From: Populus alba
Taxonomy: Eukaryota > Streptophyta > Magnoliopsida > Malpighiales > Salicaceae
DNA: 64,000 nucleotides
Assembly: GCF_005239225.2 (NCBI RefSeq)
Contig: NC_133297.1
Coordinates: forward strand, 2,674,392 to 2,738,391
Reading direction: 5' to 3'
A program made the position numbers and the translations under genes. The notes under the pieces were generated by a model, which worked only from the letters and a program-made list of their open reading frames with translations, did not search any database and was not told the origin of the DNA. Within the stretch, counting starts at the first letter, position 1. Each line of letters begins with the position of its first letter. Positions 46,324 through 58,814 of the stretch are shown here, in pieces.

Positions 46324-48607
46324 ATGCCTATAAATTCCTCCTCAATCTCTCATATCGAGACTTTAAGATCACCCATTCAACCCCCAACTTTTGGAAACCA
46401 AATCACTGTTCTTAGCATCGATGGAGGTGGAATAAGAGGAATCATCATACCAGGAACTATCCTTGCCTTTTTAGAGTCCGAGCTTCAGGTAGTCTAGAAA
46501 TCGGTCTCTTTAAGAACGTATTGTTGCATGTCAAATAGAGCTGCAAGCTCATGATGATAATATAAAATAGAGTAGAATAAGAAACTACAGGGAACGATTC
46601 CTTGGTCCACTTGAGGTCTTGCATGCAGCCTTTGCCCACCTTCCACGGAGGCTGTTTGTTTTGTAGTTTTATGCTTTTGGTTTTACCTTTTTATTAATAG
46701 TTTCATCAAAACAATACATCACACTTGCATGCAGGATAATAGTTTATTTATATCGTATATAATTGTAATGTTTAATTACTTTCTCCAGGTATAAAAATAT
46801 AGTGTGTTTTGCTATCACTGACTAGTGTGTTTTGCTATTCAAATTGTAGAAGCTGGATGGTGCAGACGCAAGACTTGCAGACTACTTTGATGTGATTTCA
46901 GGCACCAGCACCGGTGGCCTCGTGACTGCTATGCTAGCTACCCCTAATGAGCAAAACCGCCCTTTATTTGCCGCCAAAGACATCAATGACTTCTACCTTG
47001 AGAACTGCCCTAAAATCTTTCCCCAGGACGGGTAATAATCCCAGATATGAATGCCATAATAATGAGTTAAATATAGTATATCAAGTGCTTTAAAACTACT
47101 TTTCTTTTCTCCTTCAAATGTCTAGATACTAACTGTATACTCTCTGGCAATAGGTCTCCATTGGCTTCTGCTGGAAAACTGATCAAGAGTTTGGCAGGAC
47201 CACAATACGATGGCAAATTTCTTCATAGCATTGTGAAGGAAAAATTGGGAGATAAACGCCTGCACCAGACCATGACAAACATTGTGATCCCAACTTTTGA
47301 CATCAAGCGCCTTCAGCCAACAATCTTTTCAAGCTATCAGGTCCGTTATATATAGAAACACAACTCTTAAAATTCTATGTGTTACTTGAGAAAAAAATCG
47401 GTTCACACAGCAAAATATGTCCTTACAAGACGTACCGCTTTATTCTTTAGGTGAAGAACAACCCATCCACGGATGCCCTTTTATCTGATATATGCATCGG
47501 TACTTCAGCTGCCCCAACCTACCTCCCTGCCCATTATTTTGAAACCAAGGACCCCTCAGGCAAAGTGAGAGAGTTCAATCTGATTGATGGTGGTGTGGCA
47601 GCAAATAATCCAGTATGTTCATCATTTATCTTCAGCTCTTGAACTTGCATAACTCTTAACATATTGATGAATCCTATCATTAATTTCCTTTTGAATTTCC
47701 AGACTTTAGTTGCCGTGAGCGAAGTTTCCAAGGAAATCACTCGGAAGAATCCTGACTTCTTCCCCACAGCGCCTATGGATTATGGTCGATTCCTAGTCCT
47801 TTCCTTGGGGACTGGTACGGCAAAATCTGAAGAAAAGTATGATGCAGATGAAGCAGCCAAGTGGGGTATCTTGGGATGGTTGACTAGTGACAATTCTACT
47901 CCCTTAGTGGATGTGTTTACAGAAGCTAGTGGCGACATGGTTGATCTTCATATTTCCACTGTTTTCCAAGCCCTGCACTGTGAGGAAAATTATCTTCGAA
48001 TTCAGGTGTATATCACGCTCATGTGGTTATTCAAGATACCAAATTATATTCTCCCACGAAATAATTAAAACTAATTAAAATATAGAAAACGAAGAACCCT
48101 GACTATAAGATATGTGTGAAATGCAGGATGACACGCTGACCGGAACACTTTCGTCCGTGGATGTTGCCACGAAAGAGAATTTGGAGAATCTTGTGAAAGT
48201 GGGTGAGAAATTGTTGAAAAAACCAGTATCAAGGGTGGATTTAGGCACTGGAGTCTTTACACCTGTTGATAAGATGACAAATGAAGAGGCTCTCATAAAG
48301 TATATATCTCCTCAAGTCTATATATTATAGTGATTTCTATGGCATCTTATTTCATCTTGCTGATTTTTTTTTTGTTTGACTGTATAGGATGGCTAAATTA
48401 CTGTCACGGAGAAGCATCTTCGTGATTCTAGGTCACCAGTTGGAAAAGTTGCTACTTCGAAGTGAATATGATTCGTACACTAGATTGTCCAGAAAATTAA
48501 TTAGAAGCAAATTATTAAATTTGGAAGAAACACTAAGGAGATTATCTGCATTATGTAATTCTGCTGTTTTTATTTTTTTATTGTTACAAGAAATGAATAA
48601 TATGTAA
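46324..48607 (+). CDS. Patatin-like phospholipase, gene 2, with frameshifted C-terminus
   Basis: Exons: 46324-46488, 46850-47031, 47154-47340, 47451-47612, 47703-48005, 48127-48299, 48388-48607. Lengths match gene 1 except exon 1 (plus 3 nt) and the last. The catalytic motifs are intact: DGGGIRG, GTSTGG (Ser75) and DGGVAANNP (Asp224). Against gene 1 the coding sequence has three differences I can find: an extra ATC giving a third Ile after the oxyanion motif, a silent change in exon 3 (GCA/GCT), and loss of one G in CACGGGAGAAG of exon 7. That deletion replaces the last residues ([18 protein letters not shown]) with about 65 unrelated ones to a stop at 48605-48607, a predicted 463 aa. The catalytic core is kept, so partial activity is possible; a sequencing error in the G run is also possible. 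Confidence 0.88.
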
Positions 48608-49430
48608 TTCTTTCCGTCGTTAAATATGAAACATCGCAGAATGCTGTTGCACTTTTAAATATATTTTTGCTTGCTCATCTTCTTAAAATTTTGTTTACCT
48701 TTTGTTCTTCTTGCCTTGTGGTCTGACAGCTCAACGTGTTTATCGTTGTTTTGGCTGTACATACATACATCAATGCACGCACATATCCAAACCTACTTAT
48801 TCTTTCTGAGCTTGGATATGATCATATCCATTGATTCTTACATAGAATCTTTGTCTAAATTAGATGGTTCAATTTCCCGTTTCCTAGATTTTCCTTAGCA
48901 AGACCATGTAGATATTTTCCTCGTATTTTTTCCGACAATGCTTTGATTACCTTTGTCACATAAGGAAATAATGAGCAGGTACCCGAAAGATAAAAGAAAA
49001 CGAACGAAAGTGTCAACTATCCAAAAGATAAAATAACACATATTTCACCCATAAATTGTTTCTCCGAATTGGATAGCCACCCAGAGAAACGAATTTTACC
49101 GGGGTTGTGGAAAGATCTTCGGACACTGATTCAGGCAAAAATCCTTGATGTCATTGGCAGCATTTTGGCCTGTATGTCTATGCAGTTGCAGCAGCTTTTA
49201 AAACAAACCGCACAACTTGTATATTTGGTAATAACAAAACTTACTTTATTGTTGGTGTGGGACCCATATAAATTGTGTTTGAACCTCAGAATTAAAGAAA
49301 TCTGCTCTCAGCTGCTTCCCCTTCCCCGCATCCTGCGTCCCATGCAGTGAATTATATTTCACTGTATACTGTTCACTTAAGAGTGACTTCGTTATTCATA
49401 TAAACAGTGGAGACCCTCTTTGTTGTTCCA
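48608..49430 (+). other. 3' flank of PLP gene 2
   Basis: Same sequence as 13966-14788 with small changes, including AAATTAGATGGTTCAA near 48857 that gene 1 lacks. No gene recognised. Confidence 0.6.
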
Positions 49431-49512
49431 GCTAGACCGAGTCCAATCCAAAGCTAAATGCATTATACTGGATCTGATCCAGTTAAAAAAAATTATTTTT
49501 ATTTTTATTTTT

Positions 49513-52022
49513 TGTCACATCCGACATCGCGACGACCCTAAAAAATAATTATTCTCTTGAATTATGGAAAAAAGAACAAATTTCTGGCATCCGGTTCTTT
49601 TAAGGAAAACGGTCTTGTTTAAGGAGTCGCCACCTAGTATTATGGTCATTAGGAACCCTACCTGGTCAACAGAGATTCTATGGCTTGGGAATGGTTACGT
49701 AAAAGGAAAGATATTATCACCCCTTAAACGTTCTGCCTAAGGCAGACTGCATTGCTGGTTTTGTCTTAAATTGTTAAATGTTTATTAGTTTATGCTATGA
49801 TGATTTGTTTATAATATTCCTGACTCTGGTGCCAGTGAATATTCGAGCTCGAATAATTCCAACTCTGGTGTTGGTAAAAATTCGTAGCTACGAAAATTAA
49901 ATTAGATCAATATTTTTTATTCCCTACTCTAGCACTAGTGAATAAATAAATAAAAATAAATTTATTTTTACCCATGCACATATTTTTTTATTTTTCTAGC
50001 TAAATAAAATAAAAATACAACGAATAAAAATAATATAAATTTAAATCGGTATTTTTATTCCTGACTCTGGTATCAGTGAATAAACCAATAAATTTACATT
50101 ATTTCTATTCATGCATACACATTTTTATTTTTTTTCTATTTTCTATTTTTCTTTTTTATATATTTTTTGTTTTTTTTAGATTGGGCTGGACCAGGCAGCC
50201 CAGCCTGGTCACTGGCCCAAGCCAATGACCCGGCTGGGCCACACGAAGCACGCGTGAACCAAATCACGCGTGCATGAGCAGCTAATTTTAAGAACAGAAG
50301 GCGATAATTAATTAACGAAAAGCAGGGAGAACAAAGCAAAAGACTTACCTGGTTCTTTTTGCAGATAATTCGCGCGAGAATGCTGAGGGAGACGCCCCTG
50401 CTTTCAAATTTCCTCTTGCTCCATCTGCTTGTCTCTCACGTTTTATTTCCCTCCTGTTTCTCTGTTTCGGCTTGTTTTTTTCTTTGCTCTGTTTTCCAGA
50501 ACACCTCTCTACTCTCTCTTGGCCTGCTTCTTCTTTCTCTGTCTAGTCTCCTTCCCCTGACTTTTCTTCGTGTTCAATTCCCTGTTGAGGCTTTCTTCAG
50601 TCAGCCCCTCATTGTTTTTTCATTCCTCTCCCTGTTGAAGATTGCATCAGTCAGCCCCTCAGTATTTGTTCGTTATTTACCTCTGCCTTTCTGTGATTTC
50701 TCTGTTTTTCCTCCCCGATTGCGTTCTGTCCGTCTGTTCAGGGGAGGGGGTGGTGCAACCGGAGACGAGGCTGGTATTCGTGTGTTAGCTGGCCAATGCT
50801 TCTCTCCGTTTCTGTCACGTTTTGTTCTCCAGTTTTTCGTGTTCTCTCTGCTCTCCCCTTCTCCGTGGCCTCCCCTGTTTCTTTGAGAAGAAACAGGGGA
50901 ACGAAAGTCAGCTCTTTTCTTTTATTCACTCCTCGGTTCTGCCCCTTTTCCTCTTTACAGTGCTCGCTCTCTCCTCCTCCTTCTCTCTGCCCCGGTTCTG
51001 TGATTCCTGCCCCGAGTTTTTTTCTTCCTCTGTCCTCCCTGGTTTTTTTGTGTCCTTTTTCCCCCAGGGTATCTTTTTCCGCCCCTCTGTGCATGGCCTA
51101 TCTCTAGCTTTTATATAGCCAGAGAATGCCATGCGGTCACCTCTAAATAATGAGGTGACCGACCGTTTGCAGAAATAATGAGGGACTGAGGATCGTGCAG
51201 TGTCCGTTTCTGGTTTTGAAGAAGACGAACAGTGTCTCTTGAAACGGCGCCGTCTGTGAAATGTGGCCATTTTACATTTTGACCCGTGCAGTTTTGAGTC
51301 TTGTAATTAAGTCCCTGGTTTAAACTTTAATTTCCCTTGCATTTCGGCGCCTTTTACAAGTTAGTCCTTATACTTTAATCTGCTGCTATTGTGCCTCCAA
51401 TTAACCTCAAACTTTGCTATTGTTTCAATTAAATCCTTAATTGGATTAATTAAATCAATCCCAAGCTTAATTAAGTCTCAAAACTTATCAATCCTCCAAT
51501 TAAACCTTTAATTAAATTAATTCCAAGCTCAATTAAGTCTCAAAACTTATTAATTCTCCAATTAAACCCTTAATTGGATTAATTAAATTAATTTCAAGCT
51601 TAATTAAGTCTCAAAACTTATTAATTCTCCAATTAAACCCTTAATTGGATTAATTAAATTAATTCCAAGCTTAATTAAGTCTCAAAACTTATTAATTCTC
51701 CAATTAAATCCTTGATTGGATGAATTAAATTAATTTCAAGCTTAATTAAGTCTAAAAATTTATCAATTCTCCAATTAAACCCTTAATTGGATTAAATAAA
51801 TTAATTCCAAGCTTAATTAGATTAATTCCAAAGTTTAATTAAACCCCAAAACTTCTAATCATATTGCCCTTAACCCAAATTTTAATTCATTCTTCATTTA
51901 TTTCATTTTACTTGTTTTTTCATCATTATTATTTTTTTTTTCATCAATCAATTTTTTTTTATCCTTTCAGTAAATAAAATAATAAAAATAAAAATAAAAT
52001 AGTCAAAAATTGGGTTATGACA
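49513..52022 (-). mobile_element. Solo LTR Z, second-block copy
   Basis: Termini TGTCACATCCGAC and GGGTTATGACA on the plus strand, with TTTTT on both sides as in the first copy. It is longer than 14859-17313 mainly because of a segment of about 36 bp near 49825-49860 and a 28-bp palindrome (50872-50899). The shared insertion site shows that the LTR entered before the two blocks separated. Confidence 0.88.
50872..50899 (+). repeat. Perfect 12-bp-arm palindrome present in one block only
   Basis: CCCCTGTTTCTT, loop TGAG, AAGAAACAGGGG. The first block has only CG at the same place (16189-16190), a 26-bp difference. Confidence 0.92.
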
Positions 52023-52407
52023 TTTTTAATTGTGTTTTTATTCAAAAAATTAGAAAGAGATCATTTGATGACGTAGTATTTGCAGAATTTGATTGCAATC
52101 CGTATTTTGTTCATAATGATATTTTACCTGATTTTGTTGCGCACTTAAAGAAACCAAGGAAACTATAGTATCCACTATTCCGGCCGGACCGGGTCCAGTT
52201 TAAAGCTAAATGCATTGAACCAGGTCCGACCCATTTAAAAAAATATTCAATTTTTATTTTTATTTTTAATTGTTTTTTATTCAAAAAATTAGAAGAAGAT
52301 CGCTTGATGACGTAACATTTGTAGAATTTGATTGCAATCCCAATTTTGTTCTTGATGATATTTTACCTGATGTTGTTGCGTGCTTAAAGAAACCAAGGAA
52401 TTTGTAG

Positions 52408-53902
52408 TCCTTGTCGGATGAATTTTTCATGTGATGGAATTGTAGATAGTTTAATGGAAAAATAAAAAATATTTTATATAAGTATTATTTATTTCATGAT
52501 ATAATAATAGTAGTTAAATCTATAATATTTAAATTAAAAACAATCAATACACACACACACACACACACACACATATTTTATAACCTCAATTTGAAAAGTA
52601 TTCTTTTAACCAAATACATTAAACTACTTTTGTTCAACTTCAATTTCAACCACAGTTTTAATCAAACATATATAAATATTAAACCAATCTCAACTAAAAG
52701 TATATTTTATCAAACAATTTTTTTCAAATCACAACCACAAAAGCTATCATAATACCAAACATAGAAGTAAAAGAGAGATCGCAAAGACCATGTAGGGAGA
52801 AAATTAAATTAAATTGTTTTCTTGAGAAAAGGGATAGAAATATAAGTATAATATAAGACTTGAGGAACAAATTAGTTTTTGAGAAGGGAACTAAAAGCTT
52901 GTTTGATTGGTTTTTCACCATTCTTTATCCGGTTTCTATTTGGTTGCATATTTTGGATTCAAACTTTTTTTATACAAAAAATAACATTTTAAAATCTTCT
53001 GATGACATTAAATTATGGTGTAATAAGACATCTTAGGTAATCTTTTTATTTTTTGTTTTTGTTGTAGTAGATTAATTTTTTTATTTTATTTTTTCTAAGT
53101 TTGTTTTTTTGTTTGTTTGTTATGTTACTGTATTTTGCTTTGATTATTGGTTTTATAGCCTTTTTAATATATTCTCCATAATTATATATAAAACAAAAAA
53201 AAAACAAGAAGACGAAGAAAGACTTGCAGGCGAGACTTCACGTGAATTGTAGGTTTGGAAGAAGTAGCTAGGTGAAGTAATCACGAGAGGAAGGAACAAA
53301 ATGCAATTGGCTTAAATGCTAATTGATCTATAGACGCCTCCTTAATTGTCTACGTCGATTAAGACAGTTTTATTGGATCGATCGATTGAAAACATCTTTA
53401 AGGCATGGTGTTGTGTATGTATGGACGCAAACAAAATGAAGCAAGGAAGTCGACGGCATCATTGAGAAGTAAACCTTATTAGAGGCTAAAACGGATGGCG
53501 ATGTAATGAAAAGTTGCAACTTGCAACGATCAATTTAATAATCCATGGTTAGTTAGTATCGGCGATGAGAAATAAGTGCAGCAGCCATAGAACACATAAC
53601 CAAGTGGAAACGAAACTGATCCCATCACTGTGGAAATTTGACCACACCCCAATTGTTTTTTCAAGGCTGTAAAGATGATTTCGAGGTGTTTTCTATCGGA
53701 AAAGGCCAGAAATAAATAAATATTCGAGTTATGAACGGCTTACATCACCACTCATGATTTCTTATGATCTTTCTACGCTGTCCAGAACCAAATCCTGATT
53801 AATTGAATTGATTTTTAAGTAACAGATTTGATTTGAAAGAATTATTTTATTTAGAATGAAATGTATGTATGGTAGAATTAGGAGTGATCATTTTGATATA
53901 TT
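52408..53902. other. Intergenic DNA, second-block copy
   Basis: Counterpart of 17701-19174, with an expanded (CA)n run at about 52549-52573. No gene seen. Confidence 0.6.
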
Positions 53903-54290
53903 TGCATTATTTTTAGCATTTTCAACTTCATCTCAGAAGAATTTAAATTTTCAAAGGTATTTTAAACGCGTTCAACTTTTAATGCGTTAATTTTACAATC
54001 ACTGATTTTTCTTATTGAATCAACGTTGATATTACTCGTTTAAAATAAAATACAAAAAAATAAGAAAAAGTTTTTTTAAAAAAAAGAGTTGAGGGACCAA
54101 TGTGATTGTAGTCAAGCCACACTTCTCCTATAAATACCATGCTACAATGAAAAAGGAGGGGGGAGAAAATTTTTGGGGAGAAACAAAATTTTGGGGGAGA
54201 GGGGAGGAAAATTCCGGAGAAAAAATCTAAAATCCTAAAAACAAAACCTACATCTATCTCTGGGGACGGCTGCCGCCTCCCTGACCTTGG
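53903..54290 (+). mobile_element. LTR fragment, second-block copy
   Basis: Matches 19175-19562, with the same missing termini and the TATAAATA context CTCCTATAAATACC. Confidence 0.75.
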
Positions 54291-54391
54291 CAAAAAAAAA
54301 TACATACATCTATCTCTGGGTAGTTATCTCTTGCATAAATTGTTCTATTTTTTTCTCCTCCAAGGTGTTGCCTCCTTCTCTTTATTGTATT

Positions 54392-56241
54392 TGTCACACC
54401 CGGACATTACGGCGACCGATTAAAATTAATCTAATGGATGGAAAAAGTACAAATATCTGGCATCTTGTTTTTTAGGGGAAAATGTCTTGTTTAAAGAGTC
54501 ATCACCTAATATTATAGTCACTATGAACCCTAACTGGTTAACAAAAATTCTAATGGTACAGGGTTGGTTACACGAAAAAAAAGATATTATCACCCCTTAA
54601 ACGTCCTACCTGAGGTAGGCTACATTACTGGTTTTGTCTAAAATTTCTAAAGGTTTCTTTTTGTTTTGTTCTTATGATCTCCCTATAATATTCCTGACTC
54701 TAGTGTTTGTGAATATTTGCCTATGAATATTTCCAACTCCAACCTTAGTAAATATTGAATAACGCAAAAAGTGCAGTATTCTTGGTTTTGACACCAGTAA
54801 ATAAATATGCAAATTTTGGATTAAAAAAAAAAGATAAACTATATTTATTTTATTTTATTGGACTAGATCTAGCCCTACCTATATAAGCTAGGCTGGACCC
54901 AAACAATCTAGCCTTGTCATTAGCCTAAGCTAGTGACCCGGCCGAGTAGCAGTCATGCGTGACAAAGCAGGCTGGCTATATAACCATATGAAGTATAATT
55001 CACTGCTACAGTAGCGAGTGAATTATAATTCATAGCAAAGGAAAGGGAGGAAATGAAGAACTTACATAGCTGGAGACGAAGCCAACTACGTTGGTGCATT
55101 GTCTGATCGGGCACTCTCTCATTTGTGTCTTGCTTTCCTCTTCGTCTTCCCTTGTTCTTTGTCTCTTTGTTCTCCCTCTCTCTACTAGTTTCAGTTGGGT
55201 TTTGCTGACGCAGAGGAGGATGCTACTTTGGACTGTGGATGGCTGCGGAAGGTTACGACTAAGGAGAGAGTTGTTGTTCCAGTTGTGTTTGCTCATGGTG
55301 CAGTATAGAGAAGGTCGATTGCTTGTTGGAGGTGCAACTTGCTTCTGTTCCACGGCCGGTGCAGGACTAGTAGCTAGAGCAAGAGAAGAAGTCCCTACTG
55401 TTGTCAACAGGACAACATGAACTAACTTTGCTGCCGTATTTCTCATAAAAGGCAGCCAATCGTGAGGGACATGGATGATGTTGTTGCTGTGGCACAGAGA
55501 GAAGAAGTCCCTATTGGACTGGGGGGAAAGAGGAGATGAAGGACTCTCCTATAACACCGGACGAAAGCCTATATGGTGGCTTTTGAAGGTTGAAGGGGGG
55601 TGGCAGTAAAAAGTGGAATACCCCCCTTTTTTTGTGTTCTTTTTCTTTTTTCTAGGTTTTTCTTGTAATGGCCTCCTTTTGTTTCATCGTTTGCTTTCTG
55701 GGTTTTTCTTTGTTTTTGGTTTTTCTCCCTGTTCTCTCCTGTTTTGTTCTCCCCCTTCTCTCCCCTGTGTTTTGTCCTCTACGGTATTTGTTTTTCTGGA
55801 TCCCCTGGTTTGGCTTAATGCTAGCCTTTTTACAAGGCCAGAACAAATGGTTGTTCCCCAGTACATCTCTTCTTTCCTGGGAGGAGGATAAGTTTGGGGA
55901 TGTTAGTTTTTGCTGGGACTTAGACGTGAGATTCAATCCTTATCTTCCTAGGATTGTGTTCTTCATGAAGATAGGGATTGATCTTTGTGTTTTGGTATAA
56001 CTAGTATGCCAGAATTCTATTTCTTTCACTTCTTTTGCAGGCGGATTTGCAGCGTCAAAGGAGGGAAAATAAGAAACAATGCATGTTTGAAACGGCGTCG
56101 TTTTGGTCCTTAAATGTCCATTTTCAATTTGGTCCTTAAAGTTTTGAGACTTTGAATTCAAGCTCCTGATCTTTTAATTTCAAGATTTACCCCTTCTTAA
56201 AATTAAATTAAAAAACAAGTGGTGAAAATTAGGTTATAATA
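54392..56241 (-). mobile_element. Solo LTR Y, second-block copy
   Basis: Flanked on the left by GTATT (54387-54391). The right-hand GTATT is at 58818-58822, beyond LTR X, because X was later inserted across the Y border. Removing X and Y joins 54391 to 58823 and restores sequence collinear with the region near 8526-8590. Confidence 0.9.
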
Positions 56242-56243
56242 GT

Positions 56244-58814
56244 TGTTGCATGTGTGCAGTGTCACGGCAAAAAAACATGTTTTTCCATTTTTCTTAATCT
56301 ACAATGTAAATCTATCTATATCTATGGGGATACAAGAAAATATTGTCTTTTGTTGGTGGAAAATGGAATGGGAGTCGCCACCTAATATTTTGGTCATTAG
56401 GAGCCCTAACTGGTCTCAAAGATCGGGTACGGGGACTGGTTGCGTAAAGGGAAGGTATTAGCACCCCAAATATGACTTACCTAAAGGTAAGCTGCATTGT
56501 TTTATTGTCTGATAAAATCTAAGGTCTTTTTCGTGTTTTCCTAATTGTTAGTCTGTCCATGGTTCAAGAAAAATCCTCCTCAGTAAGGAGTTCTTTATCT
56601 TATTGGGTAAAAAAACCTAACCGTTCTAACGTCTTTATATAAATAATAAAAAAAAATTTAATATTAGGAAAACATTTTACATATAAATTCGTAATCTCAA
56701 ATACTAAACGAAAACTAAAAGATTTTTTTTAGAGAATTTTTGAAATATTGGCCCTAGTTCTCGTGGTTCTAACAAACTTGTTGTTAAAGCCAAAATGCAT
56801 GATAATACATATATTTTTTTAAAAAAAAAAAATTTGTTGTACAAAAATATGATGCGATGATTTTTCTTTATTTTGGAGAGACTAGGCCGTATTTTAAAAC
56901 AAAAAAAACATTTTGTTTTTGTAAATATATTTTTTTGATATTTTTGACGAAAATCAGGTATTTTAATACTGGATTTGTATCCTTACGGTATAAAAAATAC
57001 AACCCAATATTAATCCACCTTAATAAAAATATGCAGGAAAAATCGACAATATTTTTAAGGACTTTTTTGGAATTTTTTGAAAGCAAAAACATTTTTTATT
57101 TTGAAAATCTTTGATGTTTTTTACGAAAACCGGGTATTTTAATACTGAATTTGTATCTCTACGGTATAGAAATACAAACCATTATTAAGCCATTTTGACA
57201 AAAAATATGCAGGAAAATCAACAATATTTTTTAAAAGATTTTTCAAAATATTTATTTTATATATATAACATATACACACACATATATATTATAATTTATA
57301 ATATATAATATAATATATTAAGTGGGTTGGGTCGGCCCAAATGAATGGGCCAAACCCAGCCCCAACAAAGTTTGGGCCGATCTCGGCCCAATTAAAAAAA
57401 CTCTCTTCAGTCTGGGCCAGCAACGGTCTGACCCAGCGAATGAGGTCCAGCGGGGAGGAGAATTATTTTTCTCCTCCCCGTCTCCTGCATGCAGAACAAT
57501 TCTGCATGCAGGAGGAAAAAGTCTGCAGCTAAAGAAAATGCAAAGGGGGAGGGCGTGTACCTGGCGTGGAGGAGGCGGTCGCTGGTCGGGCTTCCTTGCT
57601 GGTGACGCTGCGATGGAGGCCGGGGGCGGTGCTTCTGTTTTAGACGGCGGCAGGTGAGGTTACGGCTCCTCCTTTCTCCTCCATTTTTTTTTTGTTCTCA
57701 GTGGCTCTCCTCTTCGGTTGTTTTCCTCTGTTTTTGGTTTCCAATTCTTTGTTTTCGGTTTGTTCCTTCTCTCCCTTCTCTTTCGTTCGTTATTTCTCTT
57801 CTCCCTCTCTCCTCGGGTCCCCCTCTCTCTTTGGTTTGCTCTCTATTTATAGGGGGAAAAGGGGCTGGTCCTTTTGCTAGTGCGCCTTGGGAGCAAATCA
57901 CGCGGTGGCTGGTCAGCCAGTGACTTCGGTCGGTGGCCTAAAGGTGTGGGGCTTCGGTGGGGCCGAGGAGAGAGAGGAGGGAAGATTTAAAAACAAAGGT
58001 TTTCTTCTCCCCCTGTTGCTCATTCGGGGGGGGAGAAGAAAGAGGAACAGTGTCGTTCAAAACGACACCGTTCCGGTCTTCTTCTTTTTTTTATGTATGA
58101 GACGGCGTCGTTTTGGAGAAAACGCGTCGTTTCATTTAAAAATGGCGCCAGCACGCGCCAAACTTCAAATCAGCCCTCAATTATCTTTTGTTCATTTCAA
58201 TTGCGTCCCTGCCAATTTCGGTCCCCGCCCCCGTAGTTGGCCGTGTTTTTCACTTCGGTCCTTGGCCTCTGATTTATGCAATTGATCAATAAACTTCCAA
58301 ATTCTTCAATTAGGCCCTGAACCGAAAAATTGCAGCCCCTCCATTTACGCACCTCTTTCAATTTGGTCCCTGGTTTCGAATTTTCTCAATTAAGTCCCTA
58401 ATTGGCTATTAAACTTCAATATTTATGCAATTAAGCCCCTGATTTGACCCAATAAATTTCTAAAATATATATTTTGGCCCCAGAACTTAAATTTCTTCTA
58501 ATAGAAGCCCAAATTGACTTAAAAATCAATTTTTCTTGCACTCAAATCCTCTATAAATTCAATTAAAAATCTAATTAAGTCCATAAACCTCCAAATTTGG
58601 ACTTTCCTCCTCAAAAATCAAATTTTTTTATCCACCAGGGCTCTTATCATTCAAGAAAATATTGTCAAAAAATCCATCTTTGTATTTTTAACCTCCTTGA
58701 CAAATTTTCTGATCATTTTCTGAGCGCTTCTGCCTCCTGTTATTTTTCTAACCTCCTTTGGCTATTTATTTTATTCTATTTATTTTTGTGGGGACCCGAA
58801 AATGGGTTACAATA
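56244..58814 (-). mobile_element. Solo LTR X, complete copy
   Basis: Minus-strand Tat/Ogre-like LTR with TSD ATAGT at 56239-56243 and 58815-58819. On the minus strand it starts with a decayed TGTTGTAACCC (TATTGTAACCC) and ends TGCAACA. It carries a minus-strand TATAAATA (57844-57851), a donor-like CAG|GTACACG (57559-57563), the 15-bp hairpin (57482-57514) and the TGGGCC array (57328-57433). It is the uninterrupted version of 21510-22868. Confidence 0.92.
57607..57611 (+). other. Empty target site for the element at 22869
   Basis: GCTGC here runs straight into GATGGAGGCC, whereas at 22864-22868 GCTGC is followed by an LTR start. It predicts GCTGC as the 5-bp target duplication at the missing 3' end. 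Confidence 0.75.

Larger units (their letters stand above)
49431..52407 (+). repeat. Second-block copy of the split tandem unit
   Basis: Matches 14789-17700: flanks 49431-49512 and 52023-52407 around solo LTR Z. The two short frames are at 52055-52168 and 52294-52407, still open and of the same length as in the first block. Confidence 0.65.
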
